The notes beneath the pieces are model-generated. The model was not told the DNA's origin. It ran no database searches and saw nothing but the letters and a program-made list of their open reading frames with translations. A program made the position numbers and the translations under genes. 64,000 nucleotides of DNA from Sphingopyxis terrae subsp. terrae NBRC 15098 (GTDB lineage: Bacteria > Pseudomonadota > Alphaproteobacteria > Sphingomonadales > Sphingomonadaceae), in contig NZ_CP013342.1 in assembly GCF_001610975.1 (NCBI RefSeq), positions 558,001 through 622,000 on the forward strand, given 5' to 3'. Below, piece by piece: positions 1-9,391 of this stretch; position 1 is the first letter of the stretch, and the number at the start of each line of letters is the position of its first letter.

Positions 1-898
1 CGAGCAGACCCCACATGCGCGGCTGGAACTGGCGGTATCCGGGCTTGCCGTCGCGCTTCCACAAGCGCACGAAAACGCCCAGGATGCGCGTGTTGCGCTG
101 CGCCGCGAGCGCCCAATAGGCAGCGCGGAACGCCGTGCCCTGTCCCGTCGCAGCGACATAGCGATCGAGCATTGCCGCCTCGACCATCGGGGTCACGTCG
201 CGGCGCGCGTCCTCGAGCACCGAGGCAAGGTCATAGGCGGGATGGCCGACCAGCGCGTCCTGAAAATCGAGCAGGCCGAAATGTGCAATGCCGCTGCGTC
301 CATCGACGAGCATGATATTTTCAGCATGAAAGTCGCGCAGTACGGTGACACGCGGCAAGCCGTCCTGCTCGACGGGCGCCAGCGCCGCCTGCCACGCCGC
401 GCGAAATCCGTCGCGATCGACGGCAAGGTCCAGCGCGGGGCAGTACCAGTCGGTGAACAGCATCACCTCGTCCAGCCATTGTTCGATGCCGTGGACGGGC
501 AGCCCCGGCATCGCGGGGCGCGCGTGCAGATGGACGAGCAGGTCGGTGAGCCCGGCGTAGAATTCGGCCTCCGCCGCCGGGCGCGCGTCGAGCGTTTCGC
601 GCAGCCGCACGTCGCCGAAATCCTCGATCAGCAGCAGGCCCCGCGCCAGATCGCGGGCGAGGATCGCGGGCGCGGTCATCCCCTGTTCGCACAGCCATTC
701 GGCGACCGCGATGAAGGGGCGCGGGTCTTCGTGCGGCGGCGGCGCATCCATCAGCACCGCCTGCCGCCCCTCACCGACAACGCGGAAATAGCGGCGGAAC
801 GAGGCATCGCCCGCGAGCGGCAGAATGCGGGCATCGCCCCAGCCATGCGCGGCAAGAAAGGCGGGCGCATGGTCGGGCGGAATCATCTGAGCGGCCAT
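1..898 (-). CDS. amgK: AmgK-type sugar kinase (N-acetylmuramate/N-acetylglucosamine kinase), 3' end beyond the window
   Basis: The frame is open from an ATG at 898 to the left edge, giving 299 residues without the C-terminal end. It has the aminoglycoside-phosphotransferase fold signature. The catalytic loop reads VLRDFHAEN (Asp189, Asn194) and the metal-binding Asp211 lies in LLDFQDALVGHPAYDL. The DAS and RRYFRV residues near 31-40 fit the nucleotide-binding N-lobe. In Pseudomonas and Caulobacter relatives, AmgK phosphorylates the anomeric position of MurNAc or GlcNAc for cell-wall recycling, usually with a MurU nucleotidyltransferase encoded next. That gene would lie off the left edge. The start overlaps the end of tsaE by 16 bases, so translation is probably coupled. 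The kinase fold is certain; the exact sugar is inferred from context. Confidence 0.85.
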   Translation of the reverse strand, partial: MAAQMIPPDHAPAFLAAHGWGDARILPLAGDASFRRYFRVVGEGRQAVLMDAPPPHEDPRPFIAVAEWLCEQGMTAPAILARDLARGLLLIEDFGDVRLRETLDARPAAEAEFYAGLTDLLVHLHARPAMPGLPVHGIEQWLDEVMLFTDWYCPALDLAVDRDGFRAAWQAALAPVEQDGLPRVTVLRDFHAENIMLVDGRSGIAHFGLLDFQDALVGHPAYDLASVLEDARRDVTPMVEAAMLDRYVAATGQGTAFRAAYWALAAQRNTRILGVFVRLWKRDGKPGYRQFQPRMWGLL

Positions 899-1332
899 CG
901 CGCTTCCCAAGCGGGCGGCACCGCCGCTGTCAAGACGCGCGCATCGCCCCCTCCCGAAATCGTCAGCGCCAGCGCGTCGGGCCATGCCTGGGCGCCCAAT
1001 CGTTCGGGCCATTCGATCAGCAGCGCGCCGTCGTAGAGATAATCGTCGAGGCCGAGTTCGATCAGTTCATCCTCTCCGTCGATGCGATAGAGATCGACAT
1101 GCGCGATCGGCAGATCGACTTCGGGCGGGGCGTAGGGCTGGACGATCGCGAAGGTCGGGCTCGGCGCCTCGCCCGCCAGACCGCGCGCTTTGAGCATCGC
1201 GCGCGCCAGCGTCGTCTTGCCCGCGCCGAGGTCGCCCGACAACAGCACGACATCGCCGGGCCTCAGCGCGGCGCCGATGGCGGCACCGATGCGATCGGCG
1301 TCTTCGAGATCATAGGCGCAGCTGAAGCTCAT
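883..1332 (-). CDS. tsaE: tRNA threonylcarbamoyladenosine biosynthesis ATPase TsaE
   Basis: This 149-residue protein has the normal length for TsaE, the small ATPase that works with TsaB and TsaD to make t6A37 on ANN-decoding tRNAs. The Walker A motif GDLGAGKT is at residues 33-40. It is followed by the family motifs SPTFAIV and HVDLYRI, and LLIEWPERL lies near the C terminus. The start ATG overlaps the divL stop in an ATGA, and its own end overlaps amgK, so the three genes form one tightly packed minus-strand operon. The same divL-tsaE-kinase order is common in alphaproteobacteria. Function is assigned with high confidence from the motifs. Confidence 0.95.
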   Translation of the reverse strand: MSFSCAYDLEDADRIGAAIGAALRPGDVVLLSGDLGAGKTTLARAMLKARGLAGEAPSPTFAIVQPYAPPEVDLPIAHVDLYRIDGEDELIELGLDDYLYDGALLIEWPERLGAQAWPDALALTISGGGDARVLTAAVPPAWEARWPLR

Positions 1333-3689
1333 CCGCGTGGCAGGGTGACGCGGACCAGCGTGCCCTGTCCCTTTTCGCTGAGCACCTCCATCGTGCCGCC
1401 GTGCGCGGCAACGAGCTGGCGCGCGAGCGCGAGGCCGATGCCGCCGGTCTGCGTACCCGCCTGCTGCCCCTTCGTCACCGCGGCGACCGCATCGGGCATG
1501 CCGGGGCCGTTGTCCGACACGACGATCTCCACTCCGCGCGCGTCGCCGTCGGCATGGAGCAGCACGCGCCCGCCGCTGCGCTTGGCCGGGGCAGTAAAGC
1601 GGATCGCATTGTCGAGCAGCCCGCCCACGACCCGCGACAGGCGCGGCGCATCGCCTTCGATACTGCCAAGATTGTCGGACAGATTGCCGACGAGTTCGAT
1701 GTTTTCGGTCTCGGCGAACGGAGCCGCGTCGGCGAGCGCCTTGCCGAGCAGCGCGCGGACGTCGACCGGCGCGCGTTCGACCGCCAGCGTCCCCGCCTCG
1801 CCCTGCGCGAGGTCGAGCACATTGTCGATCTGGCGGCCGAGCACCGCGACCGAATCCATGATCGCGTCGACATAGGAGCGCGCGGCAGGCGGAAGTTCGC
1901 CCGCATAACCCGCCTGCAGCATCTCGCCGAAGCCGCCGATCGAGGTCAGCGGCGTGCGCAGTTCGTAACTCATCCGCGACAGAAAGGCGGTCTTGACCTT
2001 GTCCGCCGCTTCGAGCGCCTCGTTGCGTTCGCGCAGCGCGCCCTCCATCTTCCGGCTGGCGGTGATGTCGAGCATGATGAGCAGCGCATTGCCGTCGGGC
2101 AGCGGGATCGAGGCGAAATCGAAATGGCGCCCGTCCTTGAACCGGATTTCGCCCGCGCGCTGCGTCCGCTCGAGCGTCGCGGCGCGGATCACTTCCTGGA
2201 CGATGCTGATCTGGTTGGGCTTGGCGAGCCGGTCGGCGAGGCCGTTCATCAGCACATCGACGCGCGGATGCGCCGCAAGGGTCGATTCATCGACGCCCCA
2301 CAGGCGGCGGAAGCGCTGGTTCCACAGATGCAGGCGGCCATCGGGAGCGAAGACCGCGATCGCCTCGAACAGATTGTCGAAGGTTGCGGTGCGCACGCGC
2401 AGCAACGTGTCGCGCGTCGAGGCCAGTTGCACCTGCTCGGTGCGATCCTCGGCGATCAGCAGCAGGCCGCCGTCGGGGGTCGGCTGGGCGACGACGTGCA
2501 GATGGGTGCCGTCGCGCAGGCGCCATTCCTCCTCGCTCGCGTGCGGCAGCGCGAACCAGTCGACATGCGCCTGCCGCCATTCGGGATAGTCGCGCACCTC
2601 GGGCGTCCGGCCGCCCTCACGCCATGCATCGAGCAACCGCGCGAGCGCCCGGCCTTCGGACACATCCTCGGCCGTCACGTCGAACAGCCGGCGAAAGGGC
2701 TGGTTCGCAAAGACAAGGCCATGATCGGGGCCGAACTGTGCCACCGCCGCCGACAGCCGGTCGAGCAATTCGCGCTGCGTATCGACGAAGCGGCGGTGCG
2801 CGCCGCGCTCGCTCTCCAGCTCCTGAATATCGATCGCATAGCCCGCGATGCCGATGACGCGGCCGCCCTCGGGCGCCAGCGGCACGTCGACGACCCGCAT
2901 GATCCGGCGCTCGCCCTCGATCGTCACCGGGACGGTGCGCATATGCGCCGAGCCCGCGGCACGCGCCGCTTCGGCCGCGTCGGTCGCGCTGACCCCGGCG
3001 ATTGGCTCGCACAATTCGGTGCCATCCTCGATCACCCGCGCCGCACTTTTCGCCTCGACCGCCCGGACATAGGCGGTGTTGACGAGCGCGAGGCGAAGAT
3101 CGGGTTCGCGGAACCACATCGGAAACGGCGCCGCCTCGATCAGTCCCGACAGCGCCTCGAACGCCGCCATCGCCTCGTCGCGCTCGATCCGCGCCTTGGC
3201 GAGCGATTGCTGGCCGTCGGTCGCATCGCTGAGCCACAGCAGAACGCTGCCCGGTCCGCCGACCGACTGCGGCGCCGCCACGCCCTGACAGACGATCGTA
3301 CGGTTGCTGCCCTGCGGACGCAGGCTGAGCGTGAAGGGTTTGGCACCGCGCTGGGCGCCGAGGATCGCCTGGCGCAACGCTTCGTGCGCCTGCGCGTCGA
3401 GCCCGGCGCCGAGTCCGCGAAGCTCGTCGAAACTGCGCGGTCCGGCATCGAGCCCGAGCCAGCGGCCGAGCCGCTCGCTCGCCTCGATGCGCCAGTCGCC
3501 GCGCACCACGACGGGCAGATAGGGCGACGCTTCGAGCAGGCTGGCGAGGCGTTCGGTCTGCCCGGCGACGAACGCCGAGCGCCGCTGCATCGCAACCCCG
3601 CGCCCGACCGCCCACAGCCCAGCGACCAGCCAGAGCGCGGCGAACAGGCCGAGCGCGAAGAGCAAGCCCGCGCTCATCGGCACGGGCAT
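1329..3689 (-). CDS. divL: DivL-like PAS sensor kinase with tyrosine in the H-box
   Basis: The 786-residue protein has one N-terminal membrane segment (about residues 8-28), several PAS-like regions and a C-terminal HisKA/HATPase module. The H-box reads RMSYELRTPLTSI, so Tyr575 replaces the phospho-accepting histidine. The sense codon is TAC, read from plus-strand 1965-1967. The N box (LLDNAIRF), G1 box (DNGPGMPD) and G2-like stretch (TGGIGLALA) are kept. In Caulobacter, DivL also has tyrosine here and acts as an allosteric partner of CckA that reads DivK phosphorylation to control CtrA. Length, tyrosine and the tsaE neighbour all match DivL. No CtrA-type TTAA-N7-TTAA site was seen nearby. 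No good ribosome site marks the start. Confidence 0.87.
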   Translation of the reverse strand: MPVPMSAGLLFALGLFAALWLVAGLWAVGRGVAMQRRSAFVAGQTERLASLLEASPYLPVVVRGDWRIEASERLGRWLGLDAGPRSFDELRGLGAGLDAQAHEALRQAILGAQRGAKPFTLSLRPQGSNRTIVCQGVAAPQSVGGPGSVLLWLSDATDGQQSLAKARIERDEAMAAFEALSGLIEAAPFPMWFREPDLRLALVNTAYVRAVEAKSAARVIEDGTELCEPIAGVSATDAAEAARAAGSAHMRTVPVTIEGERRIMRVVDVPLAPEGGRVIGIAGYAIDIQELESERGAHRRFVDTQRELLDRLSAAVAQFGPDHGLVFANQPFRRLFDVTAEDVSEGRALARLLDAWREGGRTPEVRDYPEWRQAHVDWFALPHASEEEWRLRDGTHLHVVAQPTPDGGLLLIAEDRTEQVQLASTRDTLLRVRTATFDNLFEAIAVFAPDGRLHLWNQRFRRLWGVDESTLAAHPRVDVLMNGLADRLAKPNQISIVQEVIRAATLERTQRAGEIRFKDGRHFDFASIPLPDGNALLIMLDITASRKMEGALRERNEALEAADKVKTAFLSRMSYELRTPLTSIGGFGEMLQAGYAGELPPAARSYVDAIMDSVAVLGRQIDNVLDLAQGEAGTLAVERAPVDVRALLGKALADAAPFAETENIELVGNLSDNLGSIEGDAPRLSRVVGGLLDNAIRFTAPAKRSGGRVLLHADGDARGVEIVVSDNGPGMPDAVAAVTKGQQAGTQTGGIGLALARQLVAAHGGTMEVLSEKGQGTLVRVTLPRG

Positions 3690-3865
3690 CGCGCCGATCG
3701 AAGCAAGAGGACGACAGGGACGCCGGATATCATCCGTCTGCCCCTATCGACTGCGCAGCCTCTATTCAATCGTCCGCCGCACAGGCACGGCGGAACAGGA
3801 CGCCGGAAGGCCTCGTCCGGTCGAATATCCCCCGCACCCCGCGCGGATTGCGCGCCGGTACGCGG

Positions 3866-6800
3866 TCAGAATTTTGCCGTCGCCGATGCGCGGAAATAGC
3901 GTCCTAAAATGCCCGAATAATAGGTGATCGTGCCATTGGCCGCCGGCGCCGGGAACGGCGGTTTTGCGTCGAAGACATTGTCGACGATCAGGCGCAACGA
4001 AAACTGCTTCGACACGTCGACGCCGAGCGAGGCGTTGAACAGCCACCACGAGCCGACACCGCTATATTCCAGCGCGTTGGGCGCCGCGTCGGCGTTCCAC
4101 ACACTCTTGCCATAATATTGCGTTTGCCAGAGCAGATTTACCGGGCCGCGATCGACCGTGACATTCGCGGTGAACGAATGTTTGGGATTGCCGATTTCGC
4201 CGCGCGCGGTGTCGATATCGCCGGTTCCGACGCGCGTTTGGAGCTTGTCGAGATAGAAGTAATTGAGCGACAGGCCGAGCGCCGTGTCCGCCGCAATCTC
4301 GCGCCGATAGGCGATTTCGGCGGTCAGGCCGCGGAAGTCCATCGACGCCGCATTGGCATAGCCGGTGCGCACGAAAGTCACTTGCCCGCCCGGATCGCGG
4401 TCGATCTGGCCACAAACCGTCGCCGGATAGGCGACCGCATCATAGCAAGCGTCGAGCGTCTGGCCGGCACCGAGCAATATTATCGCATCGCGCAGCCGGA
4501 TATCGACCCAGTCGGCGGTGATCGTCAGACCAGGCACGAAGCGCGGGCGGACAATCGCGCCGACGGTCCAGCTATCGGCGCGCTCGTTCTTGAGTGCGGC
4601 ATTGCCCGAAACCGAGATCGGCGCCGTGAATCCGACGATGTTCGACGTGAAGGCATCGGGGTTCGCTATCCCCCCGGCAATGCAGTTTGCGCGCCGCTGC
4701 GCCGGGTTCGGTCCCGAATTGACGAAGCGGCGATCGCACGGATCATTGGCCGTTGCAAAGGCCAGCGACGTCGGGCTGAAGCTTTCGGTGATCGCGGGCG
4801 CGCGCACCGAGCGGGTGAAATTGCCGCGGATCGTCACATCGGCGACCGGCGACAATCGTCCGCCCGCGGTCCACGTCCAGTCGCCCCCCGCTGCCGAATG
4901 ATCGATATAGCGCGCCGCGCCGTCGAGTTCGAACGCATTGACGAAGCTGTCCATCCCCGGCGTAACGACCGGAATCTTGAGCTCGCCGGAAAATTCATTC
5001 GTCGTGAAGCTGCCCCGCACCGGATCGATCGGGATGCTGCGGCCAAACGGCATCCGGAATCCGCCCCCGACATCCTCGCCATAATAATAGGCGCCGGGGT
5101 CGAAAGCGGTCTTCTCGTGCCGATGTTCATAGCCGAGCGAGGCGATGACATCGCCGCCGGGCAGCTGGAACAGCGGCCCGTTGACCGACGCGCTCAGCAC
5201 GAACTGCGAATTGGTCGCGGTCGGATCGGCGATCGTCGTCACATAATCGAGCGCAGCCTGGCTGAAGCGGCCGACACCGAACAGGTCGAGCGGCGCGCAG
5301 GTGGCATTTAGCGTCGCGATGTTCGCGTTGCTGTATCCGGGGCGGCAGATGATATTGCCGTTGGCGGCACCGCCGCCGAACACGCCCTCATCGACGGCAT
5401 CGACCGCGTTGAGGAAATTCTGCTGCACCAGCACGCGTTCACGCCCACGCGTTTTGGAATGGCCGTAGTTGGCCGAGACATCCCATTTGTAGATCCGGTC
5501 GCCGCCGCCGAGTTCGCCGTCGAGCCCGGTGACGAAGCGATAGAGTTCGACCGTCGTGTCGGCGCGGCCCGTCGTCAGGTCGGTATTGGCACGGGCCATC
5601 AGAAAGCTGTCGGGAGCCGTCGCAAAATCGGGATTGCCGTCGCCGTCGGCATCGATCGGAATCCCGCCGAGCAGACCATAGGCGGCCAGATTGTCACGGA
5701 TTGTCGCCCGGTCGGCGTCGATCAGATAGGGATTGTCGAGGCTGAGCACCAGATTGCCGTTCGGCGACGTTCCCGGTCCGGCCAGCGCCGTGTTATACAG
5801 CGGCTGGGCCGCGATGTTCGTCCCTTTGCTGTGCGCATACCAGCCCTCGCCGAACCAGCGGACCGTGTCGCTCAGGTCGAAACTGCCGAGCGCGGTTGCG
5901 AGATAGCGGTCATTGTTCGTCGAGAGATTGCCATAATCTTTCGTCGCGAAGCCGTTGCCCCCCGAGCTTTCGAACAGGCTGCCCGTGCGCGTCCCGAAGT
6001 CGAGCGGGACGAGCCGGCCCGCGTCGTTGAACGTCAGGACATTGCCCGATGCATCGAAAATTCCGCCGAATTCGGGGATGCTGTCGAAGGCAAGCGGTAC
6101 CCCGCTATTTGTAAAAACGTTGAGCCGCTGATCATAATAGAGCTGTTGCTGAAAGGGTGAGGCCGGATCGGCGGCGGTCGTGAAGAAGGGGCCGGCGGCG
6201 CTCGTCAGAAAGCGATCGCCCGTGGCGAGGCCGCGTGCGCGATTCCATTCGCCGCTCAGCGTGATATGGCCCCGCCCGTCAGCAAAATCGGCGCCCCAGA
6301 TGACGCTGATGCGATAATCCGGCGCGTCGCCGCGCTGCGACACGCCCGCCTGGCCTTTTATTTCAAGCCCGTCGAAATCCCGCTTGAGGATGATGTTGAC
6401 GGTGCCCGCAATCGCATCGGAGCCATAGATGGGTGCGCCGCCGACCGCGACCGTTTCGATGCGATCGACCAGCGTTTCGGGGATGACGTTAAGGTCAACC
6501 TGACTGCCCGGCCCCGCCGGCCCGAATACCGAGGCAGTATTGGACGACACGAAGCGCCGACCGTTCACCAGCGTCAACGTGCGCTGGCTGCCCAGCGAAA
6601 AGAAATCGACAAAGGTCTGCCCCGAACCGAACGGCCCCTCCTGCGCACCGACATTGCTGTTGCCGGGAACGCCGAAGGCGGCAATTTCCGACAGCGCCTG
6701 CGCGACATTGGTATAGCCGCGGCGGTCGATCTGGTCGGAGGTGGTGACAAGCGTCGGCTGGATCGTGTCCGCATCGGTGCGCGCAATGCGCGACCCGGTG

Positions 6801-6943
6801 ACGATGATCTGTGTACTGCTGTCGGCGTCCGCCGACGCATCCGGCGCAACATCCTGCGCCGCAGCCGGCGCGGCGGCCGCCAGAATAGCCAGCGCGGACA
6901 GGCCGCCATAAAGCCCTGCTCGCATCGCGCGCACGGTAATCAT
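3866..6943 (-). CDS. TonB-dependent outer-membrane receptor
   Basis: With the start at 6943 this is a 1025-residue receptor. The first 30 residues form a signal peptide ending in APAAAQ. An IIVTG motif at residues 46-50 precedes the plug domain, whose features include NGRRF and PIYGSDAIAGTVNIILKRDFDG. The rest is a long beta-barrel ending in phenylalanine (ATAKF), the usual outer-membrane assembly signal. An earlier in-frame ATG at 7045 would add 34 residues with no export character. The chosen ATG follows GAGGGAG at a suitable distance. The ligand cannot be told: there is no adjacent vitamin, iron or sugar gene and no riboswitch. It lies 158 bases downstream of ahcY on the same strand and probably has its own promoter. 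Confidence 0.93.
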   Translation of the reverse strand: MITVRAMRAGLYGGLSALAILAAAAPAAAQDVAPDASADADSSTQIIVTGSRIARTDADTIQPTLVTTSDQIDRRGYTNVAQALSEIAAFGVPGNSNVGAQEGPFGSGQTFVDFFSLGSQRTLTLVNGRRFVSSNTASVFGPAGPGSQVDLNVIPETLVDRIETVAVGGAPIYGSDAIAGTVNIILKRDFDGLEIKGQAGVSQRGDAPDYRISVIWGADFADGRGHITLSGEWNRARGLATGDRFLTSAAGPFFTTAADPASPFQQQLYYDQRLNVFTNSGVPLAFDSIPEFGGIFDASGNVLTFNDAGRLVPLDFGTRTGSLFESSGGNGFATKDYGNLSTNNDRYLATALGSFDLSDTVRWFGEGWYAHSKGTNIAAQPLYNTALAGPGTSPNGNLVLSLDNPYLIDADRATIRDNLAAYGLLGGIPIDADGDGNPDFATAPDSFLMARANTDLTTGRADTTVELYRFVTGLDGELGGGDRIYKWDVSANYGHSKTRGRERVLVQQNFLNAVDAVDEGVFGGGAANGNIICRPGYSNANIATLNATCAPLDLFGVGRFSQAALDYVTTIADPTATNSQFVLSASVNGPLFQLPGGDVIASLGYEHRHEKTAFDPGAYYYGEDVGGGFRMPFGRSIPIDPVRGSFTTNEFSGELKIPVVTPGMDSFVNAFELDGAARYIDHSAAGGDWTWTAGGRLSPVADVTIRGNFTRSVRAPAITESFSPTSLAFATANDPCDRRFVNSGPNPAQRRANCIAGGIANPDAFTSNIVGFTAPISVSGNAALKNERADSWTVGAIVRPRFVPGLTITADWVDIRLRDAIILLGAGQTLDACYDAVAYPATVCGQIDRDPGGQVTFVRTGYANAASMDFRGLTAEIAYRREIAADTALGLSLNYFYLDKLQTRVGTGDIDTARGEIGNPKHSFTANVTVDRGPVNLLWQTQYYGKSVWNADAAPNALEYSGVGSWWLFNASLGVDVSKQFSLRLIVDNVFDAKPPFPAPAANGTITYYSGILGRYFRASATAKF

Positions 6944-7101
6944 TCCGGGAACTCCCTCGTTTAAGCGATGCCCCCCGGCTGCACCAAAATCTGAATCGAG
7001 CGAGCGTTGCCCCGAACCCCCAAAAGCAAAGGGCCACGCCCCCATCCGGTCTCCGGACGGCAGCGCGACCCTACAGTCTGCTTATGAAAAATTAGTAACG
7101 A

Positions 7102-8565
7102 TCAGTAACGATAATGATCGGGCTTGAACGGTCCATCGACCGGCACGCCGATATAATCGGCCTGCTTCTGCGTCAGCGTCGACAGCTTCACCCCCAGCTT
7201 TTCGAGGTGCAGCGCTGCGACCTTTTCGTCGAGATGCTTGGGCAGGACATAGACGTCGTTCTTGTAATCGTCGGCCTTGGTAAACAGCTCGATCTGCGCG
7301 AGCGTCTGGTTGGTGAAGCTCGACGACATCACGAACGACGGGTGCCCGGTCGCACAGCCGAGGTTCACGAGGCGGCCCTTCGCCAGCACGATGATCTGCT
7401 TGCCATCGGGGAATTCGACGAGGTCGGTGCCCGGCTTCACTTCGGTCCACTTGTAATTGGCGAGCCCCGCGATCTGGATTTCGCTGTCGAAGTGGCCGAT
7501 GTTGCAGACAATCGCCATCGGCTTCATCGCCGCCATATGGTCGGCGGTGATGACGTCGGCGTTGCCGGTCGCGGTGCAGAAGATGTCGGCGCGGGCGACC
7601 GCTTCGTCCATCGTGACGACTTCATAGCCTTCCATCGCCGCCTGCAGCGCGCAGATCGGGTCGATTTCGGTAACCAGCACGCGCGCGCCGCCGTTGCGGA
7701 GCGAGGCGGCCGAGCCCTTGCCGACGTCGCCAAAGCCCGCAACGCACGCAACCTTGCCGGCCAGCATGACGTCGGTCGCGCGGCGGATTGCATCGACCAG
7801 GCTTTCCTTGCAGCCATACAGGTTGTCGAACTTCGACTTGGTGACGCTGTCGTTCACGTTGATCGCCGGGAAGGGCAGCTTGCCTTCCTTGGCCAGCTGG
7901 TAAAGGCGGTGGACGCCGGTCGTCGTTTCTTCCGACACGCCCTTGATCGCGCGCACGCTCTTGGTGAGATAGCCCGGCTTGGCGGCAAGGAATTCCTTGA
8001 GCGCACGGACGAATTCGACTTCTTCGGCGTTGGTCGGTTCGAACAGCGGCTCGCCCGCTTCGACGCGCGCGCCCCACAGCGCAAACATCGTGGCGTCGCC
8101 GCCGTCATCGAGGATCATGTTCGCGGTCTGATCGTCGCCCCAGTCGAAGATCCGGCCGACATAATCCCAATATTCAGCAAGGCTTTCGCCCTTCACCGCG
8201 AACACCGGCGTGCCGCCGGCAGCAATCGCGGCAGCGGCATGATCCTGGGTCGAAAAGATGTTGCAAGTCGCCCAGCGCACGTCGGCGCCCAGCGCGATCA
8301 GCGTTTCGATCAGCACCGCGGTCTGGATCGTCATGTGCAGCGATCCGGTGATGCGCGCGCCCTTCAGCGGCTGCGCCGCGCCATATTCGGCGCGCAGCGC
8401 CATCAGGCCGGGCATTTCGGTTTCGGCGATCGCGATTTCCTTGCGGCCGAAGTCGGCGAGGCCGATGTCGGCAATCACATAGTCGGCGGCGCCGTCCTTG
8501 GTCTTCGCCGCCGCGATTGCGGCATTGGCGGCGGTAATGGTGGCATTGGCTGCGGTGGTGGCCAC
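7102..8565 (-). CDS. ahcY: Adenosylhomocysteinase
   Basis: This NAD-dependent enzyme hydrolyses S-adenosylhomocysteine to adenosine and homocysteine, keeping methyltransferases free of product inhibition. The sequence has the family signatures near the N terminus ([16 protein letters not shown]), the NAD-binding [10 protein letters not shown] and the C-terminal KPDHYRY that closes the active site. A GTG at 8565 preceded by GGAG is the likely start and gives 487 residues. An ATG at 8625 would add a 20-residue non-homologous extension. The N-terminal alanine-rich stretch is slightly longer than in many homologues. The 5' leader holds a small hairpin but no SAM or SAH riboswitch that I recognise. 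Confidence 0.96.
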   Translation of the reverse strand: MATTAANATITAANAAIAAAKTKDGAADYVIADIGLADFGRKEIAIAETEMPGLMALRAEYGAAQPLKGARITGSLHMTIQTAVLIETLIALGADVRWATCNIFSTQDHAAAAIAAGGTPVFAVKGESLAEYWDYVGRIFDWGDDQTANMILDDGGDATMFALWGARVEAGEPLFEPTNAEEVEFVRALKEFLAAKPGYLTKSVRAIKGVSEETTTGVHRLYQLAKEGKLPFPAINVNDSVTKSKFDNLYGCKESLVDAIRRATDVMLAGKVACVAGFGDVGKGSAASLRNGGARVLVTEIDPICALQAAMEGYEVVTMDEAVARADIFCTATGNADVITADHMAAMKPMAIVCNIGHFDSEIQIAGLANYKWTEVKPGTDLVEFPDGKQIIVLAKGRLVNLGCATGHPSFVMSSSFTNQTLAQIELFTKADDYKNDVYVLPKHLDEKVAALHLEKLGVKLSTLTQKQADYIGVPVDGPFKPDHYRY

Positions 8566-8970
8566 GGGGGAGTCTCCATATTGGCGAGTACGGCCGCAGG
8601 CGAGCGGCCCCGAATTGTCGAGCAATTATGTTGCGCGCCCTAACCGAAAGCGCGTCGCCATTCAAATATAAACTTTTCTTTATATCTGCAAGGCGCGGGT
8701 CGCAGTCGGACGCGGCGCAGGCACGATTCGTCCGCCGCCAATCGCGAGGCAGCGCAAAATAAAATTCGGGCGCGCGCCAATGTTACAACCCGCGGGGCGC
8801 AATTGTGACACGGTCTTGCAACAGCCAACTTCCTAAGAAATTTGCCTTATAATGCGCCTTGCGCTCAGCATAGTCCGGCCATGTGACACCAATGTTACAT
8901 AGCCGGCGATTCATTGACTTTCATCCCGACAAACGAGAAAATAGGTCAAAGTTTTCGGGGAGATACCTAG
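8566..8970. other. 405-base intergenic region with leader hairpin and TGTGACA/TGTTACA boxes
   Basis: No gene was found between ahcY and the secreted TPR gene. On the ahcY side there is a perfect 6-bp hairpin, GGCCGC (8592-8597) and GCGGCC (8604-8609), inside the transcribed leader. A T/A-rich stretch at 8660-8690 could hold the ahcY promoter. On the other side lie heptamers TGTTACA (8781-8787), TGTGACA (8804-8810 and 8882-8888) and TGTTACA (8893-8899), listed separately as a candidate operator. Confidence 0.6.
8881..8900. promoter_or_regulatory. Near-perfect inverted repeat ATGTGACA-N4-TGTTACAT
   Basis: Two 8-base arms with a single mismatch surround a CCAA spacer, ending 70 bases before the start of the secreted TPR gene. 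The 8-4-8 shape suits a dimeric regulator. The half-site spacing does not match the CRP/FNR consensus. Two further copies of the heptamers lie 80-100 bases upstream. Confidence 0.4.
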
Positions 8971-9366
8971 ATGAAAAAAATTCTGCTCAGCCTGGCAGCC
9001 CTGGCCGTCGCGTCGCCGGCGATGGCTCAGTCGATCATCGTCACGGGCACCGAGGACAGCGCCTCGACGCCGCTGTCGGTTGCCTTTGAAGAATTGCAGG
9101 CGGGTGAAAACAAGGCGGCAGTGGCGAAGCTGACCGACGGCCGGGTCGATGCCCGCGATCCGTCGCGGCTGATCAATTTGGGCACCGCCTATGCCCGGCT
9201 TGGCCGCACCGCCGACGCCGCGACCGCCTATCGGTCGGCGATCGACAGCCCGATCCGCTACGACCTCGAGCTTGCGAACGGCGATTTCATGGATTCGCGC
9301 TGGGCCGCCCGCACCGCGCTCGCGCGGCTTGGCCAGGGGCGCCCGCTCCTCGCCCTGGCGCACTGA
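8971..9366 (+). CDS. Small secreted TPR-like protein with a TonB-receptor-like N terminus
   Basis: This 131-residue protein begins with a clear Sec signal peptide (MKKILLSLAALAVASPAMAQ) and is likely periplasmic. Immediately after cleavage it reads SIIVTGTEDS, resembling the short motif found after the signal peptide of TonB-dependent receptors, yet no plug or barrel follows. The centre (about residues 38-90) looks like one and a half tetratricopeptide repeats, with LINLGTAYARLGRTADAA as the best match. No catalytic motif is visible. It is monocistronic, divergent from ahcY, with the inverted repeat above in its promoter region. Function is unknown; a scaffold or envelope accessory role is only a guess. 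Confidence 0.85.
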   Translation: MKKILLSLAALAVASPAMAQSIIVTGTEDSASTPLSVAFEELQAGENKAAVAKLTDGRVDARDPSRLINLGTAYARLGRTADAATAYRSAIDSPIRYDLELANGDFMDSRWAARTALARLGQGRPLLALAH

Positions 9367-9391
9367 CGCAGCGGATCGACGGGCGGCGATC

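Noticed and set aside
3774..3793. A 6-bp hairpin downstream of the left receptor gene as a terminator
   Set aside because: The stem is short and is not followed by a T run on the minus strand.
1..3865. CtrA binding sites near divL
   Set aside because: No TTAA-N7-TTAA pair was seen in or near the gene's upstream region.
1401..3899. An 832-codon open frame on the plus strand opposite divL
   Set aside because: Arginine-rich, low-complexity translation without any motif; divL on the minus strand explains the region.
6944..7045. A longer start for the left TonB-dependent receptor
   Set aside because: The extra 34 residues precede the signal peptide and lack export features; the ATG at 6943 has a better ribosome site.
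8566..8700. A SAM or SAH riboswitch in the ahcY leader
   Set aside because: Only a 6-bp hairpin is present; none of the conserved motifs of the known classes is recognisable.
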